The notes beneath the pieces were generated by a model. It saw nothing but the letters and a program-made list of their open reading frames with translations, had not been told where the DNA came from and did not search any database. Both the position numbers and the translations under genes were made by a program. Below, piece by piece: positions 7,490 to 16,548 of a stretch of 64,000 nt of DNA (the stretch's first letter is position 1; every line of letters starts with the position of its first letter). The stretch is from Kosakonia sp. H02 (lineage in GTDB: Bacteria; Pseudomonadota; Gammaproteobacteria; Enterobacterales; Enterobacteriaceae), in assembly GCA_030704225.1 (NCBI GenBank), contig CP131915.1:1550001-1614000 (forward strand). Direction: 5' to 3'.

Positions 7490-8209
7490 ATGGATTTTTT
7501 TAGTACGCAGAACATCCTGGTGCATATTCCCATTGGCACCGGCGGATACGATCTTTCATGGATTGAAGCCGTAGGTACGCTGGCGGGTCTTCTCTGCATC
7601 TGGCTGGCGAGCCTCGAAAAAATCAGCAATTACGCCTTTGGGCTGATTAACGTCACGCTGTTCGCCATTATCTTCTTTCAGATTCAACTCTATGCCAGCC
7701 TGCTATTGCAGCTCTTTTTCTTCGCCGCCAATATTTATGGCTGGTATGCCTGGTCGCGCCAGACCTCCCAAAACGAAGCTGCGCTGCAAATCCGCTGGTT
7801 GCCACTGCCGAAAGCGCTCGCCTGGCTCGCCGTTTGCGTTGTCGCGATCGGCCTGATGACCCTCTTTATCAACCCGGTTTTCGCCTTCCTGACACGCATC
7901 GCGGTAGGCATTATGCAAGCCCTGGGGCTGAACGTCGTGATGCCGGAACTGCAACCCGATGCTTTCCCATTCTGGGACTCCTGCATGATGGTGCTCTCTA
8001 TCGTGGCGATGATTTTGATGACGCGTAAATACGTCGAGAACTGGCTGCTGTGGGTGATTATCAACGTCATCAGCGTGGTGATTTTCGCCCTGCAAGGCGT
8101 ATGGGCAATGTCGCTGGAATACATGATCCTGACATTTATTGCCCTTAACGGCAGCCGGATGTGGATTAACAGCGCGCGTGAGCGGGGTTCTCACGCGCTT
8201 TCACACTAA
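7490..8209 (+). CDS. pnuC: Nicotinamide riboside/mononucleotide transporter PnuC
   Basis: Inner-membrane carrier for the NAD precursor nicotinamide riboside. The 239 residues (E. coli 239) hold about seven hydrophobic spans and the family pattern NIYGWYAW in the fourth. A GGGGAGAG ribosome site stands before the ATG. It pairs with nadA under NadR, joining synthesis and salvage. Its stop overlaps the convergent zitB stop by 4 bases. Confidence 0.96.
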   Translation: MDFFSTQNILVHIPIGTGGYDLSWIEAVGTLAGLLCIWLASLEKISNYAFGLINVTLFAIIFFQIQLYASLLLQLFFFAANIYGWYAWSRQTSQNEAALQIRWLPLPKALAWLAVCVVAIGLMTLFINPVFAFLTRIAVGIMQALGLNVVMPELQPDAFPFWDSCMMVLSIVAMILMTRKYVENWLLWVIINVISVVIFALQGVWAMSLEYMILTFIALNGSRMWINSARERGSHALSH

Positions 8210-9138
8210 TGATGGTGTCCGTGATGGTGTTCAGGCTGCATCTCGCCCAGATGGCAATCTGACCCTTTACAGGGCTGGTACTCCATCTGCACTGTCGCAT
8301 GGGCGATATCATAATGGTGCGCCAGAAAATGGTGGATCTCGCCGAGCAGCTTGTCATGATCGCGCGGCGGGATAACCTGCACATGCAGCGTCATCAGCGG
8401 CTTTTCCCCCACCTGCCAGACATGCACATGATGAACATCGCGCACTTCCGGAATTGCCCGACGCAAATGGCGCTGCAACGCGCCAATATCCATTGAACCC
8501 GGCACGCCTTCCAGCAACTCGTTAACGCTCTCTTTCATCAACCGCCACGCGCTACGCAACACCAGCGCAGAGACCAGCACGGAGAGAACCGGGTCAATCG
8601 GCGTCCAGTTAGTCAACATAATCACCAGTGCGGCGACAATCGCTCCCACCGAACCCAGCAAATCGCCCAGCACGTGCAGGGCTGCGGCGCGCACGTTCAA
8701 ATTCTTCTCTTCACTGCCGCGATGCAGCAACCAGAACGCCAGTATATTTGCCAGCAGGCCAGTAATGGCGATAGTCATCATGGTGAAACCCGCAACCGGC
8801 TGTGGATGTTGAAAACGTTGAATCGCTTCCCAGACAATCCACACGGTAATCAGCACCAGCGCGAGCGCATTCACAAAGGCGGCCAGTGTCGTCAGGCGCA
8901 GCCAGCCAAAAGTGCGCTGTGCGCTGGGTGGCTGGCGGGCAAACCAGACTGCCAGTAAGGCGAAAAGCAACGCCGCCGCGTCGGTCAGCATATGACCCGC
9001 ATCGGCCAGCAGCGCCAGCGAGCCGGAAATAATTCCGCCCGCGACCTCAATAAGCATGAAAACAGCGGTAACCGTAAAGGCCAGCAGCAGACGGCGAGCG
9101 TTAGCATCGGCAGGCGTATGCGAATGTGAATGCGCCAT
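8206..9138 (-). CDS. zitB: Zinc efflux protein ZitB (cation diffusion facilitator)
   Basis: Proton-driven Zn(II) exporter of the inner membrane. The 310 residues (E. coli 313) have a His-rich head (HSHSHTPADA), six membrane spans, metal-site motifs HMLTDAAALLFAL in span 2 and HVLGDLLGSVGAI in span 5, a cytoplasmic ferredoxin-like domain (VHHVHVWQVGEK), and a terminal PEHHHGHHH. It converges on pnuC with a 4-base overlap. No zinc-responsive site was identified upstream. Confidence 0.95.
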   Translation of the reverse strand: MAHSHSHTPADANARRLLLAFTVTAVFMLIEVAGGIISGSLALLADAGHMLTDAAALLFALLAVWFARQPPSAQRTFGWLRLTTLAAFVNALALVLITVWIVWEAIQRFQHPQPVAGFTMMTIAITGLLANILAFWLLHRGSEEKNLNVRAAALHVLGDLLGSVGAIVAALVIMLTNWTPIDPVLSVLVSALVLRSAWRLMKESVNELLEGVPGSMDIGALQRHLRRAIPEVRDVHHVHVWQVGEKPLMTLHVQVIPPRDHDKLLGEIHHFLAHHYDIAHATVQMEYQPCKGSDCHLGEMQPEHHHGHHH

Positions 9139-9203
9139 GAGGGGATCTATCCTTTTAAGCGTTGGGTAACGTCTACATCATTGCAGATTTTTATCGGGCG
9201 GGG

Positions 9204-9230
9204 AAAAAATAAGGAGAGCCGAAGCTCTCC
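9204..9230 (-). terminator. Terminator of ybgS
   Basis: On the minus strand GGAGAGC, a TTCG loop, GCTCTCC and then TTATTTTTT. A 7-bp stem with a stable tetraloop and T-rich tail lies 28 bases beyond the ybgS stop. Confidence 0.85.
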
Positions 9231-9258
9231 TCTTTATTACGGATTACGGCTTCACGGC

Positions 9259-9645
9259 TTACTGCGTGGTGCCGTCGGTTTTGGTATTGACATCATTAGT
9301 GGTGTCGCTACCGGTCTCGACTTTTTTGTTGATGTCCGGGCAACGACCGTCTTTGCACATCGTATTTTTGTGCACTTCCTCTTTACTCATATGATCGGAT
9401 TGATGATTCATCTGAGTCGAAGTGGAGTTGGTATTAGTGTTGCCGGTGTTGATATTGCTGTTATCAACATTATTTGGCGCAATGTTATCTTTCGCGTCAG
9501 GTGCCACCTGGCCCGCTTTAGCTGCGGCATTCGCATCGCCATTGCCATTGCTGCTGTTGGATGCAGCGTCAGCAGCATACGCCGCGCCACCTGCCAGGGT
9601 CAGGGTAGTCGTCAGTAAAAGTGTCGCTAATTTGTTCATTTTCAT
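9259..9645 (-). CDS. ybgS: YbgS-like secreted protein
   Basis: A 128-residue exported protein of unknown role (E. coli YbgS 126). The signal peptide ends AAYA, the middle is rich in Asn, Ser and Thr, and the conserved C-terminal part contains NTMCKDGRCPDINKK with two cysteines and ends TKTDGTTQ. Two ATGs stand in tandem at 9648 and 9645; the second matches the E. coli start and sits 7 bases from GGAG. It has its own terminator and is probably monocistronic. Confidence 0.9.
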   Translation of the reverse strand: MKMNKLATLLLTTTLTLAGGAAYAADAASNSSNGNGDANAAAKAGQVAPDAKDNIAPNNVDNSNINTGNTNTNSTSTQMNHQSDHMSKEEVHKNTMCKDGRCPDINKKVETGSDTTNDVNTKTDGTTQ

Positions 9646-9963
9646 CATGATGCTCCTGTTCTGGTCGTTTTTACCGCGCCAGGCGTCGGCAAAAGCTGCG
9701 CGAACGAATTATCACGCTCAGTGGTCAAAGATGTCATTTCTGCCAACAACGGCAGCATGGAATAACGAAAAAATGCAAAACTAAGGTATTTACAGTTAAA
9801 AAGTGTAGTCGGGAAATACCTGCTTGCTACTTTTATGCACGCTTTATATCAATTCCAGGAATTATCCGCCCGAAGTGTAAAATCATGTTTACACTTCGCC
9901 GCAAGCGAGATAGATTGGACGGATTGCTTTTATTACAGAAAATATGTTCACACTGGAAAGATC
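9646..9963. other. ybgS-aroG divergent intergenic region
   Basis: About 320 bases between divergent genes. Apart from the TyrR box (9876-9893) it holds no open frame worth calling; the in-frame extension upstream of aroG has no family support. It must carry the ybgS promoter and the aroG promoter. Confidence 0.7.
9876..9893 (+). promoter_or_regulatory. TyrR box of aroG
   Basis: TGTAAA-N6-TTTACA, an exact match to the TyrR consensus and extended by CGAAG/CTTCG into a 28-bp palindrome (9871-9898). It lies 71 bases ahead of aroG, consistent with repression by TyrR with phenylalanine or tryptophan as known for aroG. Confidence 0.88.
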
Positions 9964-11016
9964 ATGGATTATCAGAACGACGATTTACGTATTAAAGAGA
10001 TCAACGAGTTATTGCCACCTGTCGCACTCCTTGAAAAATTTCCCGCTACCGAAACCGCAGCCAGGACTGTTTCCCTGGCACGCAAAGCGATTCATCAAAT
10101 TCTGCGTGGTAACGATGACCGCCTGCTGGTGGTGATTGGCCCATGTTCTATTCATGATCCTGTTGCGGCAAAGGAATATGCCTCGCGCCTGCTGGCGCTC
10201 CGTGAAGAATTAAAAGGCGAGCTGGAAATTGTTATGCGCGTCTATTTCGAGAAGCCGCGCACCACCGTAGGCTGGAAAGGGCTTATTAACGATCCGCATA
10301 TGGATAACAGTTTCCAGATTAACGATGGCCTGCGTATTGCGCGCAAGTTGTTGCTGGAAATTAACGACAGCGGCCTGCCTGCTGCGGGCGAGTTCCTCGA
10401 TATGATCACCCCGCAATATATGGCGGATTTGATGAGCTGGGGCGCGATTGGCGCGCGTACCACGGAATCACAGGTGCACCGTGAACTGGCTTCCGGCCTT
10501 TCCTGCCCGGTGGGTTTCAAAAATGGCACCGACGGCACCATTAAAGTGGCGATTGATGCTATCAACGCGGCTGGCGCGCCGCACTGCTTCCTCTCCGTGA
10601 CTAAATGGGGGCATTCCGCCATTGTTAACACGGCGGGTAATGGCGACTGCCATATCATTCTGCGCGGCGGTAAAGAGCCGAACTACAGCGCGAAACATGT
10701 GGCTGAAGTGAAAGCGGGTCTGGAGAAAGCCGGGCTGGAGCCGCAGGTGATGATCGATTTCAGCCATGCCAACTCCAGCAAGCAGTTTAAAAAGCAGATG
10801 GATGTCGGTGTGGATGTTTGCCAGCAGATTGCCGGGGGTGAAAAAGCGATTATCGGCGTGATGATCGAAAGCCATCTGGTCGAAGGCAACCAAAATCTTG
10901 AGAGTGCAGAAGCGCTGGTGTACGGCAAGAGCATCACCGATGCCTGTATTGGCTGGGAAGATACTGATGTGATTCTGCGCAAACTGGCGAATGCGGTAAA
11001 AGCGCGTCGTAGTTAA
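9964..11016 (+). CDS. aroG: Phe-sensitive DAHP synthase AroG
   Basis: Condenses phosphoenolpyruvate and erythrose 4-phosphate to DAHP, the entry to the shikimate pathway. Its feedback inhibitor is phenylalanine. The 350 residues match E. coli AroG from MDYQNDDLRIKEINELLPP to NAVKARRS. Metal and substrate residues are in GPCSIHDP (Cys61 region), KPRTTVGWKG, GARTTESQ and DFSHANSSK. An ATG 129 bases upstream is open in frame but not conserved, so the start at 9964 is chosen. The TyrR box upstream and a terminator downstream define a single-gene unit. Confidence 0.98.
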   Translation: MDYQNDDLRIKEINELLPPVALLEKFPATETAARTVSLARKAIHQILRGNDDRLLVVIGPCSIHDPVAAKEYASRLLALREELKGELEIVMRVYFEKPRTTVGWKGLINDPHMDNSFQINDGLRIARKLLLEINDSGLPAAGEFLDMITPQYMADLMSWGAIGARTTESQVHRELASGLSCPVGFKNGTDGTIKVAIDAINAAGAPHCFLSVTKWGHSAIVNTAGNGDCHIILRGGKEPNYSAKHVAEVKAGLEKAGLEPQVMIDFSHANSSKQFKKQMDVGVDVCQQIAGGEKAIIGVMIESHLVEGNQNLESAEALVYGKSITDACIGWEDTDVILRKLANAVKARRS

Positions 11017-11060
11017 AAAACGAAGCCCGGGAGCGCGATGCTCACCGGGCCTGTAACAGA

Positions 11061-11091
11061 AGCCGGGCATTAACACTGTCCGGCTTTTTTT
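11061..11091 (+). terminator. Terminator of aroG
   Basis: AGCCGG, a 13-base loop, CCGGCT, then seven T. A second GC hairpin (GCCCGG/CCGGGC, about 11027-11050) stands just before it. The gpmA stop follows within two bases, so it also separates the two convergent genes. Confidence 0.88.
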
Positions 11092-11092
11092 A

Positions 11093-11845
11093 TTACTTCG
11101 CTTTACCCTGGTTTGCTACCGCAGCAGCTTTCGCGGCGATCTCTTCCGCGTTACCCAGATAGTAATGCTTCAGCGGTTTGAAGTTTTCGTCGAACTCATA
11201 AACCAGTGGCACGCCGGTCGGGATGTTCAGTTCGAGGATCGCTTCTTCGCTCATGTTGTCGAGGTATTTCACCAGCGCGCGCAGGGAGTTACCGTGTGCG
11301 GCGATGATCACGCGCTCACCGCTTTTCAGGCGCGGCAGAATAGATTCGTTCCAGTAAGGGATCACGCGATCGATGGTCAGCGCCAGGCTTTCCGTCTGCG
11401 GCAGCTCCGCGTCGGTCAGTTTGGCATAACGCGGATCGTGGCCCGGGTAACGCTCATCATCTTTGGTCAGTGCTGGCGGGGTGACGGCAAAGCCGCGACG
11501 CCATTGTTTCACCTGATCGTCACCGTATTTTTCTGCGGTTTCTGCTTTGTTCAGACCTTGCAGCGCACCATAGTGACGTTCATTCAGTTTCCAGCTTTTC
11601 TCTACCGGCAACCATGCCTGATCCAGTTCGTCCAGAACATTCCAGAGCGTATGGATGGCACGTTTCAGCACAGAGGTATAAGCAAAATCAAACGTGTAGC
11701 CTTCCTCTTTCAGCAGCTTGCCTGCCGCTTTCGCTTCGCCAACGCCTTTTTCAGACAGATCGACATCGTACCAACCGGTGAAGCGGTTTTCATTGTTCCA
11801 CTGGCTTTCGCCGTGACGAACCAGAACCAGCTTAGTAACAGCCAT
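11093..11845 (-). CDS. gpmA: 2,3-bisphosphoglycerate-dependent phosphoglycerate mutase
   Basis: Glycolytic interconversion of 3- and 2-phosphoglycerate. The 250 residues match E. coli GpmA. The phosphohistidine is His11 in LVLVRHGESQWN, and the second catalytic histidine is in IIAAHGNSLRAL. The start at 11845 (MAVTKLVL) was preferred to an in-frame ATG 12 codons upstream because it matches the family and follows AGGAGT. A Fur-type site lies just upstream. Confidence 0.98.
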   Translation of the reverse strand: MAVTKLVLVRHGESQWNNENRFTGWYDVDLSEKGVGEAKAAGKLLKEEGYTFDFAYTSVLKRAIHTLWNVLDELDQAWLPVEKSWKLNERHYGALQGLNKAETAEKYGDDQVKQWRRGFAVTPPALTKDDERYPGHDPRYAKLTDAELPQTESLALTIDRVIPYWNESILPRLKSGERVIIAAHGNSLRALVKYLDNMSEEAILELNIPTGVPLVYEFDENFKPLKHYYLGNAEEIAAKAAAVANQGKAK

Positions 11846-11870
11846 ACACTTACTCCTGTGAGCCTGATTG

Positions 11871-11889
11871 AATGATAACAATTCTCATT
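11871..11889 (-). promoter_or_regulatory. Fur box before gpmA
   Basis: AATGATAACAATTCTCATT is a close fit to the 19-bp Fur consensus (GATAATGATAATCATTATC), 26 bases upstream of the gpmA start. gpmA is known as a Fur-repressed gene in E. coli. Confidence 0.75.
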
Positions 11890-12021
11890 ATATTGCCAGA
11901 GCGAAAGCCCGGGCAACGAATACCCTTAACCATAGCGAAAATAGCCGCTCAGTGTAAGGTGCTTGTGAATAAGAGGTTATGATTCAGCAATATTTGGCGT
12001 AAATTTCAGCGAAATACGGTT

Positions 12022-12044
12022 AAAAAGCCCTCCATCAGGAGGGC
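12022..12044 (-). terminator. Terminator of the gal operon
   Basis: On the minus strand GCCCTCC-TGA-TGGAGGGC followed by TTTTTA, a few bases after the galM stop. Strong rho-independent signal for galETKM. Confidence 0.9.
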
Positions 12045-12050
12045 GGGGGA

Positions 12051-13091
12051 TTACAGCGCGGTGAAGTGATATTCCGTCAGGCTGACATACTCATCGCCGG
12101 GGCGCAAAACGCAGTCCGGCTGCGGGTAGTCCGGGCGATTAGGGCTATCGGGCAAAAACTCGCTCTCCAGCGCCAGACCTTGCCAGGCGCTGTAGGTTTT
12201 GCCGCCACGCGCCGGGGTGCCTTCAAGAAAATTACCGGAATAGAACTGCAACGCGGGCGCGCTGGTGTAAACCGCCATCTGAAGCTGCTTATCCGCAGAC
12301 CACAACTGAGCGGCAGGTTGGCTGGCATCGCCTTTGGCCTGCAACAAATAAGCATGGTCGTAACCTTTGACTGCGCGCTGGTCTTCTTCGCTGAGAAACT
12401 CTTCCGCCACGGTTTTGGGTGTGCGGAAATCGAAACTGGTCAGCGCCACTTTTTTCAGCCCGCCGGTCGGAATGCCCATCTCATCCACGGGCAAATAGGC
12501 ATCGGCCAGCAGTTGCAGTGTGTGGTTACGTACGTCGGACTGCTCACCATCAAGGTTAAAGTAAGCATGGTTAGTCAGATTCACCGGGCACGGCTTATCG
12601 GTAGTCGCGCGGTATTCAATCGATATGCGGTTATCTTCGCCGAGGCGAAAGTGCGCCGTGGCGTTAACATTGCCCGGATAACCCTGGTCGCCATCCGGCG
12701 AAGTGAGGGAGAAGAGCACTTCGCTGTCATTCTGGCGTTCGATGCGCCAGCGGCGTTTATCAAAGCCTTCCGGCCCGCCGTGCAATTGGTTTTCACCCTG
12801 GCTCGGTGTCAGCGTGTATTCGACACCGTCAACGGTGAAACGGCTCTTCGCGATGCGATTGGCGTAGCGGCCTACCGAAGCACCCAGAAATGCGGTCTGC
12901 TCCCAATAGTGCTCCGGCGAGGCACAGCCAAGCAGCGCCTCGCGTACGGAACCGTCTTTCAACGGCACGCGCGCGGAAAGCAGCGTCGCGCCCCAGTCCA
13001 TCAATGTGACAACCATCCCGGCGTTATTGCGCAGGGTGATCAGACGTACCGGCAGGCCGTCGGGGGCCGCCGTAGAAGTTTCGTTTAGCAC
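12051..13091 (-). CDS. galM: Galactose mutarotase (aldose 1-epimerase) GalM
   Basis: Interconverts alpha and beta galactose ahead of GalK. The 346 residues align end to end with E. coli GalM. Motifs are NRIAKSRF, QLHGGPEGFDKR with a substrate histidine, CPVNLTNHAYFNLDG with the catalytic histidine, and LALESEFLPDSPN with the catalytic glutamate. The start is taken as GTG at 13091 (VLNETST...), which overlaps the galK end by 7 bases as in E. coli; the ATG 9 codons upstream lies inside galK. Last gene of the operon. Confidence 0.95.
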   Translation of the reverse strand: MLNETSTAAPDGLPVRLITLRNNAGMVVTLMDWGATLLSARVPLKDGSVREALLGCASPEHYWEQTAFLGASVGRYANRIAKSRFTVDGVEYTLTPSQGENQLHGGPEGFDKRRWRIERQNDSEVLFSLTSPDGDQGYPGNVNATAHFRLGEDNRISIEYRATTDKPCPVNLTNHAYFNLDGEQSDVRNHTLQLLADAYLPVDEMGIPTGGLKKVALTSFDFRTPKTVAEEFLSEEDQRAVKGYDHAYLLQAKGDASQPAAQLWSADKQLQMAVYTSAPALQFYSGNFLEGTPARGGKTYSAWQGLALESEFLPDSPNRPDYPQPDCVLRPGDEYVSLTEYHFTAL

Positions 13092-14233
13092 TGTCCCGCT
13101 CCCTGAGAAGGTTTGCAAACATAGAACGTTTCTTTAATACCGGTTTTCGCTTCGTACTCTTTTTCCACCGCCTGTTTCACGGCAGGCACCAGCGCTTCCG
13201 GTACCAGCGCAACGACACAGCCGCCAAAGCCGCCACCGGTCATACGCACACCGCCTTTATCACCGATGGTCGCTTTAACAATTTCAACCAGCGTATCGAT
13301 TTGCGGCACGGTAATTTCGAAATCATCGCGCATCGACGCATGGGATTGCGCCATCAGCTCACCCATGCGTTGCAGATCGCCTTTTTCCAGCGCGGCAGCC
13401 GCTTCCACGGTGCGGGCGTTTTCGGTCAGCACGTGGCGAACACGTTTAGCGACCAGCGGATCTAACTCATGGGCGACGGCATTAAATTTATCCAGGCTGA
13501 CATCGCGCAGCGCTTTTTGCTGGAAGAAACGCGCGCCGGTTTCACACTGTTGGCGGCGGGTGTTGTATTCGCTGCCCACCAGCGTGCGTTTGAAATTGCT
13601 GTTGATGATGACAATCGCCACGCCTTGCGGCATGGAAACCGCTTTGGTGCCGAGGGAGCGGCAGTCGATCAGCAGTGCGCTGCCTTTTTTACCGAGGGCG
13701 GAAATCAGCTGATCCATGATGCCGCAGTTGCAGCCGACAAACTGGTTTTCTGCTTCCTGGCCGTTAAGGGCAATCTGCGCGCCGTCCAGCGGCAGGTGGT
13801 AAAGTTGCTGGAACACGGTACCGACCGCCACTTCCAGCGATGCAGAAGAGCTCAGCCCCGCGCCCTGCGGCACATTGCCGCTGATCACTAAATCGGCACC
13901 GCCGAAGCTCGCATCGCGCTGTTGCAGATGTTTCACCACGCCGCGCACGTAGTTTGACCATTGCTGGCTGTCATGAGTCACGATAGGCTCATCCAGCGAA
14001 AACGCATCGCTCTGGTTGTCATAGTCGGCGGCAATCACCCGCACTGTGCGATCGTTACGCGCCGCACAGCTAATCACTGTTTGATAATCAATGGCGCAGG
14101 GCAGCACAAAACCGTCGTTATAGTCGGTGTGTTCACCGATCAGGTTGACGCGGCCTGGTGCCTGAATAGTGTGGGTGGCAGGGTAGCCAAATTTTTCAGC
14201 AAACAGGGATTGTGTGTTCTCTTTCAGGCTCAT
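13085..14233 (-). CDS. galK: Galactokinase GalK
   Basis: ATP-dependent phosphorylation of galactose at C1. The 382 residues (E. coli 382) carry the GHMP-kinase motifs: galactokinase signature GRVNLIGEHTDYNDGFV near residue 28, the ATP-binding loop PQGAGLSSSASLEVA, and the C-terminal MTGGGFGGCVVAL. It lies 2 bases after galT and overlaps galM. Confidence 0.98.
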   Translation of the reverse strand: MSLKENTQSLFAEKFGYPATHTIQAPGRVNLIGEHTDYNDGFVLPCAIDYQTVISCAARNDRTVRVIAADYDNQSDAFSLDEPIVTHDSQQWSNYVRGVVKHLQQRDASFGGADLVISGNVPQGAGLSSSASLEVAVGTVFQQLYHLPLDGAQIALNGQEAENQFVGCNCGIMDQLISALGKKGSALLIDCRSLGTKAVSMPQGVAIVIINSNFKRTLVGSEYNTRRQQCETGARFFQQKALRDVSLDKFNAVAHELDPLVAKRVRHVLTENARTVEAAAALEKGDLQRMGELMAQSHASMRDDFEITVPQIDTLVEIVKATIGDKGGVRMTGGGFGGCVVALVPEALVPAVKQAVEKEYEAKTGIKETFYVCKPSQGAGQC

Positions 14234-14235
14234 TG

Positions 14236-15282
14236 TTATTCTCCGGATTCGCGAAAATGGATGTCACTGACCGCACGCAGACGTTCAGCGGCTTGTTCTG
14301 CGGTCAGATCGCGCTGGGTCTCGCCAAGCATTTCGTAGCCCACCATAAATTTACGTACCGTGGCGGAGCGTAACAGCGGCGGGTAAAAGTGCGCGTGTAA
14401 CTGCCAGTGAGCGTTATCCTCGCCATTAAATGGCGCGCCGTGCCAGCCCATTGAGTAGGGGAAAGAGCACTGGAACAGGTTGTCATAACGACTGGTCAGC
14501 TTTTTCAATGCCAGCGCTAAGTCACTGCGCTGCGCATCGCTTAAATCCGTAATGCGCTGCACGGGCGCTTTCGGCAACAGCAAGGTTTCAAACGGCCAGG
14601 CGGCCCAGTAAGGCACTACCGCCAGCCAGTGCTCCGTTTCTACCACCGTCCGGCTGCCGTCTTTCAGTTCACGCTGAACGTAATCCACCAGCATCGGCGA
14701 ACGGTGCCCGGCAAAGTACGCTTTTTGCAGGCGGTCTTCACGTTCTGCTTCGTTCGGCAGGAAGCTGTTTGCCCACACCTGACCATGCGGATGCGGGTTG
14801 GAGCAGCCCATCGCCGCGCCTTTGTTTTCAAACACCTGAACCCACGGGTAGGTCTGACCCAGCTCAGCCGTTTGTTGCTGCCAGGTTTTCACCACTTCTT
14901 CCAGTGCGCTGACGCTCAGTTCCGGCAGCGTTTTGCTGTGATCCGGCGAGAAGCAGATAACACGGCTGGTGCCGCGCGCGCTCTGGCTGCGCATCAGCGG
15001 ATCGTGGCTTTCCGGCGCGTCCGGCGTGTCGGTCATCAGTGCCGCAAAGTCATTGGTGAACACATAGGTGCTGGTGTAATCAGGGTTTTTATCCCCGGTC
15101 ACGCGGGTGTTTCCGGGGCAGAGGAAACAGTCCGGATCGTGCGCAGGCAGCGTCTGTTTTGCCGGTGTCTCCTGCGCCCCTTGCCAGGGGCGTTTTGCAC
15201 GATGCGGAGAGACCAGAATCCACTGATCGGTAAGCGGGTTGTAACGGCGATGTGGGTGATCGACCGGATTAAATTGCGTCAT
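14236..15282 (-). CDS. galT: Galactose-1-phosphate uridylyltransferase GalT
   Basis: Exchanges UDP between UDP-glucose and galactose 1-phosphate. The 348 residues start at MTQFNPVDHPHRRYNPL; the frame is open 25 codons further upstream but without family support. Metal ligand cysteines lie in CFLCPGN, and the active-site triad is HPHPHGQ with the uridylylated histidine. galE ends 10 bases before the start, and galK follows after 2 bases. Confidence 0.98.
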   Translation of the reverse strand: MTQFNPVDHPHRRYNPLTDQWILVSPHRAKRPWQGAQETPAKQTLPAHDPDCFLCPGNTRVTGDKNPDYTSTYVFTNDFAALMTDTPDAPESHDPLMRSQSARGTSRVICFSPDHSKTLPELSVSALEEVVKTWQQQTAELGQTYPWVQVFENKGAAMGCSNPHPHGQVWANSFLPNEAEREDRLQKAYFAGHRSPMLVDYVQRELKDGSRTVVETEHWLAVVPYWAAWPFETLLLPKAPVQRITDLSDAQRSDLALALKKLTSRYDNLFQCSFPYSMGWHGAPFNGEDNAHWQLHAHFYPPLLRSATVRKFMVGYEMLGETQRDLTAEQAAERLRAVSDIHFRESGE

Positions 15283-15292
15283 TGCCATTCCT

Positions 15293-16309
15293 TTAATCTG
15301 GATAGCCCTGCGGGTGGCGTGACTGCCAGCGCCAGGTATCTTCTGCCATTTCTTCAAGTGTACGGGTTACGCGCCAGTTCAGCTCTTTATCGGCTTTGGT
15401 GGCATCGGCCCAGTAGGCCGGGAGATCGCCTTCGCGGCGCGGCGCGTAGTGCCAGGCCACCGGTTTGCCGCAGGCTTTGCTGAACGCATTGATAACATCC
15501 AGCACGCTGCTGCCGACACCGGCACCGAGGTTATAAATATGCACGCCCGGTTTGCCCGCCAGTTGCTGCATGGCGGCAACGTGGCCATCGGCCAGATCCA
15601 TCACATGAATATAGTCGCGCACACCGGTGCCGTCCGGGGTTGGATAATCGTTGCCGAACACCGCCAGGGAATCGCGACGGCCGACTGCCACCTGAGCGAT
15701 GTACGGCATTAAGTTATTCGGGATGCCCTGCGGATCTTCGCCCATATCCCCTGACGGGTGCGCACCCACCGGGTTGAAATAGCGCAGCAGCGCAATGCTC
15801 CACTCCGGCTGGGCTTTTTGCAGGTCGGTGAGGATCTGTTCCACCATCAGTTTGCTTTTCCCGTACGGGCTTTGCGGTGTGCCGGTCGGGAAGCTTTCAA
15901 CATACGGGATTTTCGGCTGATCGCCGTAAACGGTGGCGGAGGAACTGAAAATGAAGTTTTTCACATTGGCGGCGCGCATGGCGTTAATCAGGCGCAGCGT
16001 ACCGTTGACGTTGTTGTCGTAGTACTCCAGCGGCTTAGCGACGGATTCGCCCACCGCCTTCAGCCCGGCGAAATGAATAACGGCTTCGATGGCGTGATCG
16101 TGGAGGATCTCTGCCAGCAGTGCTTCGTCGCGAATATCGCCTTCCACAAACAGCGCCGGTTTACCGCCAAAGCGCTCAATTTGGTTCAACACGCTGCGCT
16201 TACTGTTGCAGAGGTTGTCGAGGATGATAACGTCATGGCCGTTTTGCAGCAGTTGGACGCAGGTATGACTTCCAATGTAACCGCTACCACCTGTAACCAG
16301 AACTCGCAT
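15293..16309 (-). CDS. galE: UDP-glucose 4-epimerase GalE
   Basis: NAD-dependent epimerase that links UDP-galactose and UDP-glucose. The 338 residues equal E. coli. The Rossmann motif GGSGYIGS starts at residue 7, with the catalytic serine/tyrosine pair in SSSATVYG and SPYGKSK (Tyr149 region). The start at 16309 matches E. coli; the frame extends 45 codons upstream through the promoter and is not coding there. First gene of galETKM; the internal operator lies inside its first codons. Confidence 0.98.
   Translation of the reverse strand: MRVLVTGGSGYIGSHTCVQLLQNGHDVIILDNLCNSKRSVLNQIERFGGKPALFVEGDIRDEALLAEILHDHAIEAVIHFAGLKAVGESVAKPLEYYDNNVNGTLRLINAMRAANVKNFIFSSSATVYGDQPKIPYVESFPTGTPQSPYGKSKLMVEQILTDLQKAQPEWSIALLRYFNPVGAHPSGDMGEDPQGIPNNLMPYIAQVAVGRRDSLAVFGNDYPTPDGTGVRDYIHVMDLADGHVAAMQQLAGKPGVHIYNLGAGVGSSVLDVINAFSKACGKPVAWHYAPRREGDLPAYWADATKADKELNWRVTRTLEEMAEDTWRWQSRHPQGYPD
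16275..16290 (-). promoter_or_regulatory. Internal gal operator OI
   Basis: On the minus strand GTGGTAGCGGTTACAT, the same 16 bases as the E. coli internal operator inside galE. With the external operator it supports GalR/GalS looping repression. Confidence 0.9.
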
Positions 16310-16338
16310 ATTTGACTCCATCAAGCGTTTGATATGAA

Positions 16339-16387
16339 TTAACCTTAGCATAACAGAGAGGGGAAAAGTGTGACTTGCGATAAAATA
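16339..16387 (-). promoter_or_regulatory. gal promoter with CRP site
   Basis: On the minus strand the order is a CRP-like site with core AAGTCACACTTTTCC, then TTATGCTAAGGTTAA, which overlays the two -10 elements of gal P2 and P1. Arrangement and spacing follow the E. coli gal promoter. Confidence 0.85.
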
Positions 16388-16403
16388 GTGGAATCGTTTA
16401 CAC
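16388..16403 (-). promoter_or_regulatory. External gal operator OE
   Basis: On the minus strand GTGTAAACGATTCCAC, identical to the E. coli OE site for GalR/GalS. It lies next to the CRP site, about 98 bases (start to start) from OI. Confidence 0.92.
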
Positions 16404-16548
16404 CTAACTCCTCTGCCGTGCAGCGACGCAGGCGAGGCCGGCAAAAGCCGGACTACGCCCAGGGGAGGTTATAAGTCATTGACGCCAGTCAGGCAATCAG
16501 CGCACAGGACAAAAGTCTCTATTCCAGATGTTCGCCAGAACAAACCGG

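Noticed and set aside
9835..9963. N-terminal extension of aroG from an ATG at 9835
   Set aside because: The region contains the TyrR box and has no family support; AroG starts at 9964.
11165..11875. 236-codon plus-strand frame opposite gpmA
   Set aside because: Antisense shadow of gpmA with no domain or ribosome site.
12066..13088. 340-codon plus-strand frame opposite galM
   Set aside because: Antisense shadow of a conserved gene.
16404..16548. GC-rich hairpin (CCGGC/GCCGG) between modF and galE as a possible REP or small RNA
   Set aside because: Short stem without the REP consensus and no promoter or T tract; most likely a simple end-of-transcript structure.
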